From contig NZ_SIJC01000010.1 of assembly GCF_010078385.1 (NCBI RefSeq), positions 62,001-126,000 of the forward strand: 64,000 nucleotides of DNA, written 5' to 3'. A program made the position numbers and the translations under genes. The notes beneath the pieces were generated by a model. It was not told the origin of the DNA. It saw nothing but the letters and a program-made list of their open reading frames with translations, and did not search any database. Positions 42,407 to 52,874 of the stretch are shown one piece after another; the first letter of the stretch is position 1, and each line of letters starts with the position of its first letter. This stretch comes from Chengkuizengella sediminis (lineage in GTDB: Bacteria; Bacillota; Bacilli; Paenibacillales; KCTC-33759).

Positions 42407-42428
42407 CTTTTAGATATATATCTAAAAG
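42407..42428. promoter_or_regulatory. Perfect 22-bp palindrome in front of padR
   Basis: Two 11-base arms (CTTTTAGATAT and its exact complement) meet with no spacer, ending 11 bases before the padR start codon and touching the ribosome binding site. This is a strong candidate operator for PadR autoregulation. Confidence 0.7.
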
Positions 42429-42439
42429 GGTGGTATACC

Positions 42440-42973
42440 ATGATTTATGTAATATTAGGATTATTAATGCTGAGAAAGATGACAGTTTACGATATAAAAA
42501 ATGTGCTCGAAAGAGAAGTTTCACCTTTTTATGCCGCCAGTTATGGCAGCATTCAAAATGCGATTAAAAAACTTTTAAAGGAAGAGGCAATAACGTACAC
42601 AGAATCTATTGATAATGGGAGGGCAAAAAAAGTATATCAGCTAACTGAAAAAGGAAAAGAAGATTTTATAAATTGGCTTAGCTCTGAGATAAACATTGAT
42701 ACTCCCAAAGATGATGGATTATTAAAACTATATTTTTATGGTTTTCTAAACATGGAAAAACGCATTCGTTTATTAGAAAAGTACACAAGTGTTTTAAGAG
42801 AAAAAATACACAGTTATAAAACGTATCAAACCAAAGCTAAAGACTATAAAATCCCCAACGGGTATGGTGAAATTGCTGACTTTCAATTTACAACTTTAGA
42901 ATATGCCATCAGGCATTATGCTTTTGATTTAGAGTTTTACGAGGAGCTTCTAGAAAAAATGAAAGGAGGGTAA
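42440..42973 (+). CDS. PadR family transcriptional regulator
   Basis: A 177-residue protein. The PadR winged helix (MIYVILGLLMLRKMTVYDIKNVLEREVSPFYAASYGSIQNAIKKLL ... GRAKKVYQLTEKGKEDFINWL) is followed by the Vir_act_alpha_C helical dimerisation domain (about 90-175). PadR proteins repress their own operon and respond to phenolics, drugs or stress. The next gene starts two bases after the stop, so a coupled PadR/hydrolase unit is likely, controlled by the palindrome upstream. Confidence 0.93.
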   Translation: MIYVILGLLMLRKMTVYDIKNVLEREVSPFYAASYGSIQNAIKKLLKEEAITYTESIDNGRAKKVYQLTEKGKEDFINWLSSEINIDTPKDDGLLKLYFYGFLNMEKRIRLLEKYTSVLREKIHSYKTYQTKAKDYKIPNGYGEIADFQFTTLEYAIRHYAFDLEFYEELLEKMKGG

Positions 42974-42975
42974 AA

Positions 42976-43767
42976 ATGAATGAGAAAACTTTAAACTATA
43001 ATGGATACGATTTGTATTATTACACAAATGATTTAAACAAAAAGGAAACGATAATCTTTCTACACCCTGCTTTTAGTGATCATTCCACATTCATAGATCA
43101 ATTTCACTCTTTGTCTGATCAATATAATATGATTGCTTTGGACATGATTGGTCATGGTAAATCTCAACCTATTAAAACATCTGATGATATAGAAACGACA
43201 TTACAACATGTGAAGGATATTATAAATGAAAATAATTTAGGAGTTTGTCATATTGTAGGGGTATCTTTAGGGTCCTTAGTCGCTCAAGGTTTTGCTAGTA
43301 AATACCCTGAACTTACCAAAACGGTTACAGTCGTTGGTGGTTATAGTATTCATAATTACAATGAGAAAATTTTAAAAGCACAACAAAAGGAAATCTTTAG
43401 AGTCATTTTTAAGATCATGTTTAATAGAAAAGGATTCAGACATTACATTGCACAAGTATCAACTTATAAAAAACATGCATACGACCGATTTTATGAATCA
43501 AGTAAACATTTTAAAAGAAAATCCTTAAAATACATGCAAGGAATGCAGAAGATACTAGTCAATTCTGATAAATCAGTAGGATATCCTTTACGACTAATTT
43601 ATGGAGATCAAGACTTGGAGATAACCCTAAACCATGCAAAACTTTGGAATGAACAAATCCCTGAATCAAAACTCCATATCATAAAAGATGCAGGACATTG
43701 TGTGAATATGGAGCAGCCAGAAGCATTTAATGAAGTACTAATGCAATTTCTTGAGTCGTATAGCTGA
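42976..43767 (+). CDS. Alpha/beta hydrolase
   Basis: A 263-residue alpha/beta-hydrolase-fold enzyme. The oxyanion region is IIFLHPAFSDHSTF, the nucleophile elbow GVSLGS (Ser), the acid LIYGDQDLEI and the His DAGHCVNMEQPEAF. It is probably an esterase or hydrolase of a hydrophobic compound. AAAGGAGGG within the padR end serves as its ribosome binding site. Its pairing with PadR suggests that it detoxifies or uses the signal PadR senses. Confidence 0.9.
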   Translation: MNEKTLNYNGYDLYYYTNDLNKKETIIFLHPAFSDHSTFIDQFHSLSDQYNMIALDMIGHGKSQPIKTSDDIETTLQHVKDIINENNLGVCHIVGVSLGSLVAQGFASKYPELTKTVTVVGGYSIHNYNEKILKAQQKEIFRVIFKIMFNRKGFRHYIAQVSTYKKHAYDRFYESSKHFKRKSLKYMQGMQKILVNSDKSVGYPLRLIYGDQDLEITLNHAKLWNEQIPESKLHIIKDAGHCVNMEQPEAFNEVLMQFLESYS

Positions 43768-43842
43768 CAAAAAAGTCCTTCTATTCTAGAGAATATAAGA
43801 AAAATCTTTGTGTGAATCGACTCGACAGCAGGTCTCGTAAAC

Positions 43843-43872
43843 CAAAAAAGACACCTATTCGGTATCTTTTTC
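43843..43872 (-). terminator. Intrinsic terminator of the MBOAT/DHHW operon
   Basis: Minus strand AAAGATACC / GGTGTCTTT stem followed by TTT, 20 bases after the DHHW gene. Confidence 0.85.
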
Positions 43873-43891
43873 CTCTATAACTTATGACGAT

Positions 43892-45103
43892 TTAATTTAA
43901 GTTTAACTTTTCTTCTAAAATACGAGTATAACCTGTATGAGAAGTAACAGAAGAACTATTTAAAAACATGATTTCATCAATTTCATGTTCCGTTATATAT
44001 TCATAAACATCCCCTGAATAATGACGCATATCAATAAAGTGTATCTGCTCATAGTGAGGAATTAAAAAGGGAATAAATGAATTCGCATAAGAATCCTTAA
44101 TCATTAAAATTCGTTTTCCTTCTTGCTCCGTTTCAATATAAGCCGAAGGAAAATCTCCACCAAGAAACTTTCCATAACCTTCTTTATTATCTTGGATCAC
44201 TTCTCCACGTGTTAATTTTCCATTTTTTAAAGCTTTAAATGTGTAGTCCATAAAAGGCTCATAGATAAAAATCGTGTCAGGATCTGCTGCTAAGTTTTTA
44301 TTTAAAGTGGCATTATAAGTTGTACCTAAAAATTGCCCTGCTTTTTTCTCCGAATATTGTCCTAACGGAATTGCACTCTCTCCAATTTGCTCCATAAAGG
44401 AAGTATATGCATAATATGCACCTAGCGCTGTCCAGTGGTGATCCGTTCGAAAATAGGTGTATTCATTTTTATTTTCCTCCAATATTTTATAGGCAGGAAT
44501 ACTATGAATAGATTCATCAAGTAGATCATTTACAAATTGAATCGATTCTGACTGTGGAGGAGCCATATCGGAATACTTTTCATCAAGAAAATATTCTATA
44601 GCAGTAGGCACAGTCAAAGAATATATCTCGACTTCATTTCCGATTTTATCTCTAAATGTATTTAAAGCTTTTGAGTATTGTTCTGCAGCCTCTAGTGTAT
44701 AGTAATACAACGACATTGCTTTATTACCAACCACTACATAATTGCCTTTTGACTCTACTATCGTTACTTCGTCTTCACCTGAAAAACCTTTCATTTCTAA
44801 TAGAGCACTACCATATGATATAAAGGACTCACGAAAAGGAAAGCTATCAGAATAATATAACTCAAAATCCTGAATATATTTCCCTGAAATTAAGTTATTC
44901 CAATTTAAGACAGGCATTTCAGCTAAAGTTCTGTTTTCTTTGGCTGAGATTAAAGAATCATTGGTATTAAGAAAATTTAATAGAAAAAATATAGTCAAAG
45001 TTCCGATAAATAAAAGAACGTTTAAATTCATTCTTTTTTTCTTACTAATATCCAAGGTCGCTTCTTCATTTATACTAACCTTCAAATTCACTCTTTCACT
45101 CAT
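43892..45103 (-). CDS. DHHW family protein (AlgX/AlgJ-like acyltransfer partner)
   Basis: A 403-residue protein with one N-terminal membrane helix (about residues 27-45) and an extracellular domain. The motif YFRTDHHWTALGAYYAY gives the family its name. An SGNH-like fold is suggested by MIKDSYANSFIPFL. Members work with MBOAT proteins to O-acetylate or otherwise acylate secreted polysaccharide. It follows the MBOAT gene by 12 bases, so the two form one operon. Confidence 0.9.
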   Translation of the reverse strand: MSERVNLKVSINEEATLDISKKKRMNLNVLLFIGTLTIFFLLNFLNTNDSLISAKENRTLAEMPVLNWNNLISGKYIQDFELYYSDSFPFRESFISYGSALLEMKGFSGEDEVTIVESKGNYVVVGNKAMSLYYYTLEAAEQYSKALNTFRDKIGNEVEIYSLTVPTAIEYFLDEKYSDMAPPQSESIQFVNDLLDESIHSIPAYKILEENKNEYTYFRTDHHWTALGAYYAYTSFMEQIGESAIPLGQYSEKKAGQFLGTTYNATLNKNLAADPDTIFIYEPFMDYTFKALKNGKLTRGEVIQDNKEGYGKFLGGDFPSAYIETEQEGKRILMIKDSYANSFIPFLIPHYEQIHFIDMRHYSGDVYEYITEHEIDEIMFLNSSSVTSHTGYTRILEEKLNLN

Positions 45104-45115
45104 AAGTACTCCTTC

Positions 45116-46534
45116 CTAGAAACGAAAATATAAAAATGGATTGTACGTGCTCCCAACTAACAATGTTGTAGAAATGATGAGTATAAAAAAGTTGAATATA
45201 GGCACGGCGATGTCATTAGAAACTCGGGTTTGCAGCTTTTCAGGAAGAACCCTTATCAATTTGTTAAAAATCCATTTTGGTATTGGTGTGGTTGCGATGA
45301 TAGCTACGATAAAAAAGATCAAATTATTATTAAACTGGACATTCAGGATTACATCTACAAATACATTTGAATTTAATCCAAATAAACTTTTAATAAAAAG
45401 TAATCCTTGCTTCATATCAGTATAGTAGAAAAATACCCAACCTATTAACATGGCAACAGTCAAATAAAGATGAGAAAACCATACTGGTAATCTACTAAAT
45501 AAAGAAAGTAAAAATTTCTTTTCGATGAAAATCAATGTTCCGAAATATAGCCCCCAAATAATAAAATTCCAGCTAGCCCCATGCCATAAGCCCGTTAAAA
45601 ACCAAACGATAAATAAATTTCTTATAGGGAATTTTTTATTTCCTCCTAATGGAATATAAACATAATCCCGAAAGAAGGCACCAAGAGACATATTCCATCT
45701 ACGCCAAAATTCTGTTGCCGATTTAGAAACATAAGGATAATTAAAGTTTTCAGGATATGTAAAACCAAACATTTTTCCTAGTCCAATAGCCATATCTGAA
45801 TAACCCGAAAAGTCAAAATAAATCTGAATCGCAAATAAAGAAATTCCAAACCAAGCACCTAGTATTGAAACTTCGCTTACATTCCCATCCAAAAAGAGAG
45901 CAGCCGTTTCGCCAGCTATATTTGCAAAGATAACCTTCTTCCCTAAACCTATTACAAATCTATTAATTCCTTGACTAAAATTTGATAGAGAAAATGAACG
46001 ATTTTGCATTTCATGTTGAATATCTGTATAACGTACAATTGGACCAGCGATTAATTGCGGGAACAATGAAATGTATAAAAGAACGTTAACCTTTGAAGTT
46101 GAGGTCGGAACATCTCCCCTGTAAACATCGACAAGATAAGAGATAACTTGAAACGTGAAAAATGATATCCCAATAGGTAATCCGATCCCTGAATAAGGGA
46201 CATCTGCATGTAATAAAAGATTAAAATTTTGGATTAAAAAGTCAATGTATTTAAAAAATACTAACACACTTAAATTGATAATGATACCAATGGTTAAAAT
46301 CCATTTCTTTCTTCTCACATGATCTTTATTTTTATTGATCAAAATACCGAAGTAATAACCAACAATAGCACAGCTTAATAATAAAATGACCCAAACTGGC
46401 TCACCCCATGCATAAAACATAAAAGAGGATATAATCAATATCCAATTTCGATATAAAGGGGATTTAAAAGCGTAATATGACAAAAGTAATAACGGTAAAA
46501 ATAAATAAAGAAATGTTAAACTTGAAAAAACCAA
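45116..46534 (-). CDS. MBOAT family O-acyltransferase (AlgI-like)
   Basis: A 472-residue polytopic protein with about ten membrane helices. It carries the MBOAT signature (PENFNYPYVSKSATEFWRRWNMSLGAFFRDYVYIPLGGNK, split in two at STTEF-like spacing) and the catalytic His in WFLTGLWHGASWNFI. It moves an acyl group across the membrane to an extracellular polymer. The start is a TTG at 46534 with AAGGGA upstream; no ATG fits the conserved N-terminus. It pairs with the DHHW protein that follows. The target polymer is not visible in the context. Confidence 0.92.
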   Translation of the reverse strand: MVFSSLTFLYLFLPLLLLSYYAFKSPLYRNWILIISSFMFYAWGEPVWVILLLSCAIVGYYFGILINKNKDHVRRKKWILTIGIIINLSVLVFFKYIDFLIQNFNLLLHADVPYSGIGLPIGISFFTFQVISYLVDVYRGDVPTSTSKVNVLLYISLFPQLIAGPIVRYTDIQHEMQNRSFSLSNFSQGINRFVIGLGKKVIFANIAGETAALFLDGNVSEVSILGAWFGISLFAIQIYFDFSGYSDMAIGLGKMFGFTYPENFNYPYVSKSATEFWRRWNMSLGAFFRDYVYIPLGGNKKFPIRNLFIVWFLTGLWHGASWNFIIWGLYFGTLIFIEKKFLLSLFSRLPVWFSHLYLTVAMLIGWVFFYYTDMKQGLLFIKSLFGLNSNVFVDVILNVQFNNNLIFFIVAIIATTPIPKWIFNKLIRVLPEKLQTRVSNDIAVPIFNFFILIISTTLLVGSTYNPFLYFRF

Positions 46535-46603
46535 TCCGGATTCAATCCCTTCTTATGTCTGAACGAAAAATTACAAGCTATTACATTTTACAACAAAAAT
46601 GGA

Positions 46604-46639
46604 CATAAGAAAACCCAGACTTCATGCAGTCTGGGTTTC
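46604..46639 (-). terminator. Intrinsic terminator of ssrA
   Basis: Minus strand AAACCCAGACT / AGTCTGGGTTT perfect 11-bp stem followed by TCTTATG, just after the CCA end. Confidence 0.85.
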
Positions 46640-46641
46640 CA

Positions 46642-47008
46642 TGGTGGAGGCGAGGGGAGTCGAACCCCTGTCCGAAAATATCGCCACACAAGCTTCTACG
46701 GGTGTAGTTACTTGAGAAAGTTTCGCTTAAACAGCCGCCAAGTAACCCGCTACTGTTTAAACTAGTCTGATTATCTTCTTCCGCTGACCTCAGACGGAGA
46801 TCAAACGGCGTAGCCCACTAAAGTTGAGCCCTAAGCCTGCCACATGGGCGATGGAAGGTTAGAGCTAGCTCGCTGGTTATTAAGCAGCTAAAGCTAAGTT
46901 GTTGTTTTGTTTGCCGTTTAAATAGGCTTTAGCGTTGATGAAGTGGACGCGTCCCCACTACCCGCTACTCATGCTCAAACTATCCCCGTCGAATCCATAA
47001 ACGCCCCC
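46642..47008 (-). ncRNA. ssrA: Transfer-messenger RNA (tmRNA)
   Basis: A 367-nt RNA. The 5' GGGGGCG pairs with the 3' CGCCTCC before ACCA. The T arm GGGTTCGACTCCC and the 5' GATTCGACGGGG signature are present. The tag frame resumes at GGC and encodes GKQNNNLALAA followed by TAA, so the tag is probably AGKQNNNLALAA, with the LALAA end recognised by ClpXP. It works with SmpB, whose gene is directly upstream. Two small hairpins lie between the promoter and the mature 5' end. Confidence 0.96.
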
Positions 47009-47013
47009 AGGAT

Positions 47014-47057
47014 AGAAAAAAGCTTCCATGAGAAGCTATTTCTTAAAGGTAACACTT
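47014..47057 (-). terminator. Hairpins between smpB and ssrA
   Basis: Minus strand AGCTTC / GAAGCT stem followed by TTTTTTC (47014-47040), only six bases before the tmRNA 5' end, and a second GTAACA / TGTTAC stem upstream. It may end smpB transcripts or lie in the tmRNA precursor leader. Confidence 0.6.
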
Positions 47058-47095
47058 CAATGTTACTCAAAGTGTTTGTTTGTTGCTGTACATAT

Positions 47096-47104
47096 AGTAT
47101 AACA
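47096..47104 (-). promoter_or_regulatory. Extended -10 promoter of ssrA
   Basis: Minus strand TGTTATACT, about 80 bases upstream of the mature tmRNA end. The -35 is weak. Confidence 0.55.
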
Positions 47105-47159
47105 CATCGATTCTCTTTTATCTAAATTAATTGCTGGAAACGAAGGTCTAGATTGGGAA

Positions 47160-47639
47160 CTATCTTGCCACTTTTTGTTTTTCTCGAAGTGCTCTTTGAA
47201 TATCTCGCTGGGCATCTTTTTTCTTTGCTGTTTCCCTTTTATCAAATTGCTTTTTACCTTTACCTAAACCAAGCAATAACTTTGCAAAACCATTTTTAAT
47301 ATAAATTTTTAATGGAACTAATGCATATCCCTGTTGTTTAGACGCACCATATAACGTATCAATTTGCTTTCTTTTGAGTAATAATTTTCGAGGTCGAGTA
47401 GGATCCTCAGGATTATTTCGATTACCTTGTTCAAAAGGACTTACATGCATATTATGAATAAACGCTTCTCCATTACGAATCGTAGCAAAGCTGTCAGATA
47501 AGTTTGTTTTTCCCCCACGAATTGACTTGATTTCAGTTCCTGTTAAAACAAGACCTGCTTCAAATGTATCTTCAATAAAATAATCATGGGATGCTTTTTT
47601 GTTTTGAGCTAATGGTTTATCTGTGTTTTTTTTGCTCAT
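47160..47639 (-). CDS. smpB: SsrA-binding protein SmpB
   Basis: A 159-residue protein that binds the tRNA-like part of tmRNA and places it in the stalled ribosome. Family motifs are [27 protein letters not shown] and the [32 protein letters not shown] region, with a Lys/Arg-rich tail that enters the mRNA channel. It lies between rnr and ssrA, the usual order. A GGGAGGAG box precedes the ATG. Confidence 0.97.
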   Translation of the reverse strand: MSKKNTDKPLAQNKKASHDYFIEDTFEAGLVLTGTEIKSIRGGKTNLSDSFATIRNGEAFIHNMHVSPFEQGNRNNPEDPTRPRKLLLKRKQIDTLYGASKQQGYALVPLKIYIKNGFAKLLLGLGKGKKQFDKRETAKKKDAQRDIQRALREKQKVAR

Positions 47640-47732
47640 TTTTTCACTCCTCCCAAGAGTGCTACTATTTAAACTTCTTCCTTCAACTATCCCCGAAATT
47701 TGCGGTTAAAATAGCAAGACATATCTTATCCA

Positions 47733-47767
47733 AAGCCGCTCATGACTGAAGTCACGAGTGGCTCTTT
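47733..47767. repeat. Perfect-looking hairpin between rnr and smpB
   Basis: AGCC(G/A)CTC(A/G)TGACT / AGTCA(C/T)GAGTGGCT forms a 14-bp stem with two mismatches around GA. It is T-poor on the minus strand and has CTCTTTT on the plus strand. The centre TGACTGAAGTCA resembles the terminal hairpins of IS200/IS605-type elements; alternatively it is the rnr terminator. Confidence 0.5.
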
Positions 47768-47831
47768 TACTTATTTATAAACTTACAGTGTTAGAAATCA
47801 ATTTTATCAGTAACCCCTATTGAAATCAACT

Positions 47832-50072
47832 TTATAACTTAGGTCTTTTTTTCTCTTTCTTTTTTTTCTTAGCTTTAATGTAGTTTTGTTTTTTATCTCC
47901 TTTTTTATCGTCCAACAAACTCACTTTACTTTTTCTTGGTTTCATGTCTACAAGTTCAAAATCAATTGTATAATCCTCAATATTCACACGCGAAACTCTT
48001 ACTTTAACTTCGTCCCCTATGCGGTATATTTTTGCCGTTCTCTCCCCAATGAGCGCAAGCTGCATCTCGTGATAATGATAATAATCATCCGTTAAGTCAC
48101 TTAAACGAATCAGACCCTCAACAGAGTTATCTAGCTCTACAAACATGCCGAAACTAGTGACACTACTGACCATTCCCTCAAACTCTTCTCCAACTTTATC
48201 CAACATATATTCTGCTTTTTTAAGGTCATCCGTTTCACGTTCAGCATCAACAGCTAATCTTTCACGTTCAGACGATTGCACTGCAATATCCTGCATTCGA
48301 CTTGATAAGTATTCATGCCTTTTATCTGTCAAAGTTCCCTTTGTTAATACCTCACGCATAATACGATGAATGACAAGATCAGGATATCTACGAATCGGTG
48401 AAGTAAAATGAGAATAAAAGTCTGCTGCTAATCCAAAATGACCTGAACTTTCAGCATCATATTTTGCTTGTTTCATAGATCTTAACATGTATGTGCTGAT
48501 GACTGTCTCTTCCTTTGAACCTTTAATCTCTTCAATGATCATTTGTAAAGATCTTGGATGGATGGAGTTGCTTCGACCACGAATAACATAACCAAAATTA
48601 TTAATAAAAGTCATCAGGTTCATTAGTTTTTCTGCATCAGGATGTTCATGAATTCGATATAAAAAAGGAACCTTTAACCAGTAAAAATGCTCTGCTACTG
48701 TTTCATTTGCGGCCAGCATAAATTCCTCGATGATTTGTTCAGCTATCGATCTTTCTCTTTTTACAATATCTACTGGTACACCATTGTCATCTACAATAAT
48801 TTTAGACTCTTGAAAATCAAAATCAATTGCACCACGATTCATACGTTTTTTTCTTAAGATCATTGCTAGCTCTTTCATCTGTTTAAAAGTGTCTACAAGA
48901 TGACTATATTTATTAATTAAATCGGAATCCTCATCTTCTAGAATCTTTCTTACATCTGTATAAGTCATTCTTTCTGTTGTATTAATCACACTCGTAAAAA
49001 TATCGTGACTAATCAACTTCCCACCTGCATCAAATTCCATTTCACAGGACATCGTTAATCGATCGACTTGTGGATTCAAACTACAGATCCCATTCGATAA
49101 ACGATGTGGCAACATCGGAATGACCCGATCAACTAAATACACACTACAGCCTCGATTAAACGCCTCTTGATCCAAATTAGAATTTTCTTTCACATAATAA
49201 CCAACATCAGCAATATGTACACCTAAACGGTAGTTACCATTTTCTAATTTTTCAACATTTACAGCATCATCTAAGTCTTTTGCATCTGCACCATCAATTG
49301 TAACGATGGTTTTATCCCTTAAATCTCTTCTACCTTGAGCTTGAATTTCTTCTTCTGTTATCGCATCAGGTGCTGCTTCCGCTTCATCCATGACTTCATC
49401 TGAAAACATTTCTGGTAAATTATATTTACGTATGATAGATAAAATATCCACACCAGGATCATCTTTATGTCCAAGAATTTCAATGATTTTACCTTCTGCT
49501 GATGCTCTACCTTCTGGATATTTTACAATTTCAGCAACTACTTTTTGTCCATCTACTGCTCCTAAAAAGCTCTCTTTTGGAACAAAAACATCTTTATTAA
49601 TCCTTTTGTCATCAGGAAGAATAAATCCAAACGCCCCATTTTTTTGAAATACTCCTACAACCTGAGTAATAGAACGTTCAATAATTCGAACAACTTCTCC
49701 TTCTAATTTTCCACCAGATGGACCTCTGCTGTTCACTCGAACAAAAACAACATCACCGTTCATCGCACTCATAAGATCATTTGCATGAATATAAACATCC
49801 GTTTGATCCTTATCATCAGGAAGCAGAAAAGCAAAACCTTTCGCATGTGCTTGTATTTTTCCTCTAATCAAATCCATTCTTTCTGGTACACCATATCGAT
49901 CTGTTCTTGTTCGTATGATCATACCGTTCGTTTCTAACTCATTTAACAATTTCAAAAAACTTCGAAATTGTTCAGCACCTTCAACCTGAAAATGCTGTTC
50001 TAATTCTTTATAACTCATCGGCTTGTATGCGTCTTCGCGCATAAAGCTAAGTAACTGTTCTTCCGTTACCAT
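47832..50072 (-). CDS. rnr: Ribonuclease R
   Basis: A 746-residue 3'-5' exoribonuclease. The N-terminal helix-turn-helix and cold-shock domains (about 1-230) are followed by the RNB catalytic domain with [22 protein letters not shown], whose Asp residues bind magnesium. The S1 domain ([27 protein letters not shown], about 630-710) and a Lys-rich tail follow. It degrades structured RNA and the faulty mRNA released in trans-translation, which fits the smpB-ssrA neighbourhood. Confidence 0.97.
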   Translation of the reverse strand: MVTEEQLLSFMREDAYKPMSYKELEQHFQVEGAEQFRSFLKLLNELETNGMIIRTRTDRYGVPERMDLIRGKIQAHAKGFAFLLPDDKDQTDVYIHANDLMSAMNGDVVFVRVNSRGPSGGKLEGEVVRIIERSITQVVGVFQKNGAFGFILPDDKRINKDVFVPKESFLGAVDGQKVVAEIVKYPEGRASAEGKIIEILGHKDDPGVDILSIIRKYNLPEMFSDEVMDEAEAAPDAITEEEIQAQGRRDLRDKTIVTIDGADAKDLDDAVNVEKLENGNYRLGVHIADVGYYVKENSNLDQEAFNRGCSVYLVDRVIPMLPHRLSNGICSLNPQVDRLTMSCEMEFDAGGKLISHDIFTSVINTTERMTYTDVRKILEDEDSDLINKYSHLVDTFKQMKELAMILRKKRMNRGAIDFDFQESKIIVDDNGVPVDIVKRERSIAEQIIEEFMLAANETVAEHFYWLKVPFLYRIHEHPDAEKLMNLMTFINNFGYVIRGRSNSIHPRSLQMIIEEIKGSKEETVISTYMLRSMKQAKYDAESSGHFGLAADFYSHFTSPIRRYPDLVIHRIMREVLTKGTLTDKRHEYLSSRMQDIAVQSSERERLAVDAERETDDLKKAEYMLDKVGEEFEGMVSSVTSFGMFVELDNSVEGLIRLSDLTDDYYHYHEMQLALIGERTAKIYRIGDEVKVRVSRVNIEDYTIDFELVDMKPRKSKVSLLDDKKGDKKQNYIKAKKKKKEKKRPKL

Positions 50073-50162
50073 AAATTCACCTCTATAAATTCACTTTCTG
50101 TATCATTTATTAGTATTCTCGGGTAAAAACACAATTAAACATCATGCACAAATATTAAACAA

Positions 50163-50196
50163 AAAGAAAACAGCAGGATACTCACCTGCTGTTTAA
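50163..50196 (-). terminator. Intrinsic terminator of secG
   Basis: Minus strand AAACAGCAGG / CCTGCTGTTT perfect stem followed by TCTTTTTG. Confidence 0.85.
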
Positions 50197-50220
50197 TTTA
50201 AATTGTTTTCCTATTCATTA

Positions 50221-50460
50221 TTAAAGTGGTGGGAAAATGTATGATACAACTAGAGCTAAAACAATAAAACCAACAGCTAATGCTAATGTTAAACGCTGTA
50301 GTAATAAATCTAATCCTCTAGCTTTTTGTTTACCGAATAATTGTTCAGCACCACCGCTGATTGCACCGGATAACCCTGCACTCTTCCCTTTTTGTAAAAG
50401 CACGACTGTAATTAATCCCACAGAAAAGATTACCAGTAAAATTGTTAGAAATGTTCCCAT
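50221..50460 (-). CDS. secG: Preprotein translocase subunit SecG
   Basis: A 79-residue protein with two membrane helices (about residues 2-22 and 52-76), joined by the conserved cytosolic loop [29 protein letters not shown]. It is an accessory subunit of SecYEG that helps the SecA motor. The ATG at 50460 follows AGGAGGA; the upstream extension has no site. In B. subtilis it is also close to rnr and smpB. Confidence 0.95.
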   Translation of the reverse strand: MGTFLTILLVIFSVGLITVVLLQKGKSAGLSGAISGGAEQLFGKQKARGLDLLLQRLTLALAVGFIVLALVVSYIFPPL

Positions 50461-50517
50461 AATGTTCCTCCTAAAAGCACAGAAATCAATGCACATATTA
50501 TATCATACGAACAACCC

Positions 50518-51279
50518 TTAAGCAATACCGATGGATTTTAAATAATCAATGCTCATTTTAACGCTTTCAAGAGGAGAACGTTCGCAGACATCTTGCTCAA
50601 CAATATAATACTTAATTCCCATTTGTTCAGCCATTTCAAATATGGAAGGATAATCGATAATACCATGTCCTACTTCTGCAAATGTTTTTCGATTATCATT
50701 TGTCATGTCTTTTACATGAATAATTGGGCAACGATTTTTGAGAGAAGATAGATATTGAATTGGATCTAGTCCCGCTTTTTTCACCCAAAATAAATCTAAT
50801 TCAGCCACTAATAAATCAGCTTCAACTGACTGGTAAATATGGTCTAAAATGTACTTACCATCAACCGATTTTTCAAATTCAAAATCATGATTATGGTAAG
50901 CAAATTGAAGTCCATTTTCTTTGCACTTCAATGCAATCTTTTGAAAGTTGATCAGTGTATTTTTTAAATTTTGCTCACCACGCAGATATGTTCCTGCATC
51001 TAAATATGGACAAACAATATACTTTGCTTCAATCTCCACACTGTATTGTATTTGTTCTTCTAACTGAGTAAGAAGTAATTCGATGGGCACATGACTGGAC
51101 GGTGCGCTAAGTCCTAGATCATTTAATACTTTTTTCATTTCTTTGGCTTCTATACCACCATAACCTGCAAATTCAACTGCCTGATATCCCATATCCGCCA
51201 CTGCTTTTAACGTACCTACAAAATCCTTTTCCGTTTCTTCTCGAAGTGTATATAATTGCAAACCTACTGGAATCGACAT
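50518..51279 (-). CDS. Sugar phosphate isomerase/epimerase (xylose isomerase-like TIM barrel)
   Basis: A 253-residue AP_endonuc_2-type TIM barrel. It starts SIPVGLQLYTLREETEKDFVGTLKAV and has the metal-binding acidic and His residues in YHNHDFEFEK, VAELDLFWVKKAG, IIHVKDM and YYIVEQD. Relatives include inositol-related isomerases and epimerases; the sugar is unknown. It interrupts the usual secG-eno spacing and shares no visible promoter with either. Confidence 0.88.
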   Translation of the reverse strand: MSIPVGLQLYTLREETEKDFVGTLKAVADMGYQAVEFAGYGGIEAKEMKKVLNDLGLSAPSSHVPIELLLTQLEEQIQYSVEIEAKYIVCPYLDAGTYLRGEQNLKNTLINFQKIALKCKENGLQFAYHNHDFEFEKSVDGKYILDHIYQSVEADLLVAELDLFWVKKAGLDPIQYLSSLKNRCPIIHVKDMTNDNRKTFAEVGHGIIDYPSIFEMAEQMGIKYYIVEQDVCERSPLESVKMSIDYLKSIGIA

Positions 51280-51506
51280 AATAAACCCTCCTATGGAAAT
51301 GAAAAAATATTTATGTTATATATTCAAATTATAACGATGATCAAACAACAATCATATTGCCATAATAGTTATAATTGTATGTTATTTTGGCATGGACACG
51401 ACAGTTTATATATGGGATAGATGAGTTAAAAGATGATTTTTTCGAGTTTTTTATTTTCATTCTTTCAATGGAATAGGTATTCTTACGGAGTGTTGATACG
51501 AGATAA
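51280..51506. other. Gene-free stretch between the isomerase and the eno terminator
   Basis: About 225 AT-rich bases upstream of the isomerase gene. I see no gene, no clear promoter pair and no repeat. Confidence 0.4.
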
Positions 51507-51556
51507 AACAAAACACCCCTCTTATGAGGTTATAACAACCTTTGAAAGAGGGGTGT
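51507..51556 (-). terminator. Terminator of the glycolytic operon
   Basis: Minus strand ACACCCCTCTT / AAGAGGGGTGT stem with a second inner hairpin (AGGTTGTTATAACCT), then TTTTGTTTT. Confidence 0.9.
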
Positions 51557-51575
51557 AGTAAACTTTAAAAGTAAA

Positions 51576-52874
<1,299 letters not shown>

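Noticed and set aside
42274-42567. 97-codon plus-strand frame overlapping padR
   Set aside because: It overlaps padR in another frame, has no ribosome binding site and shows no protein-like motif.
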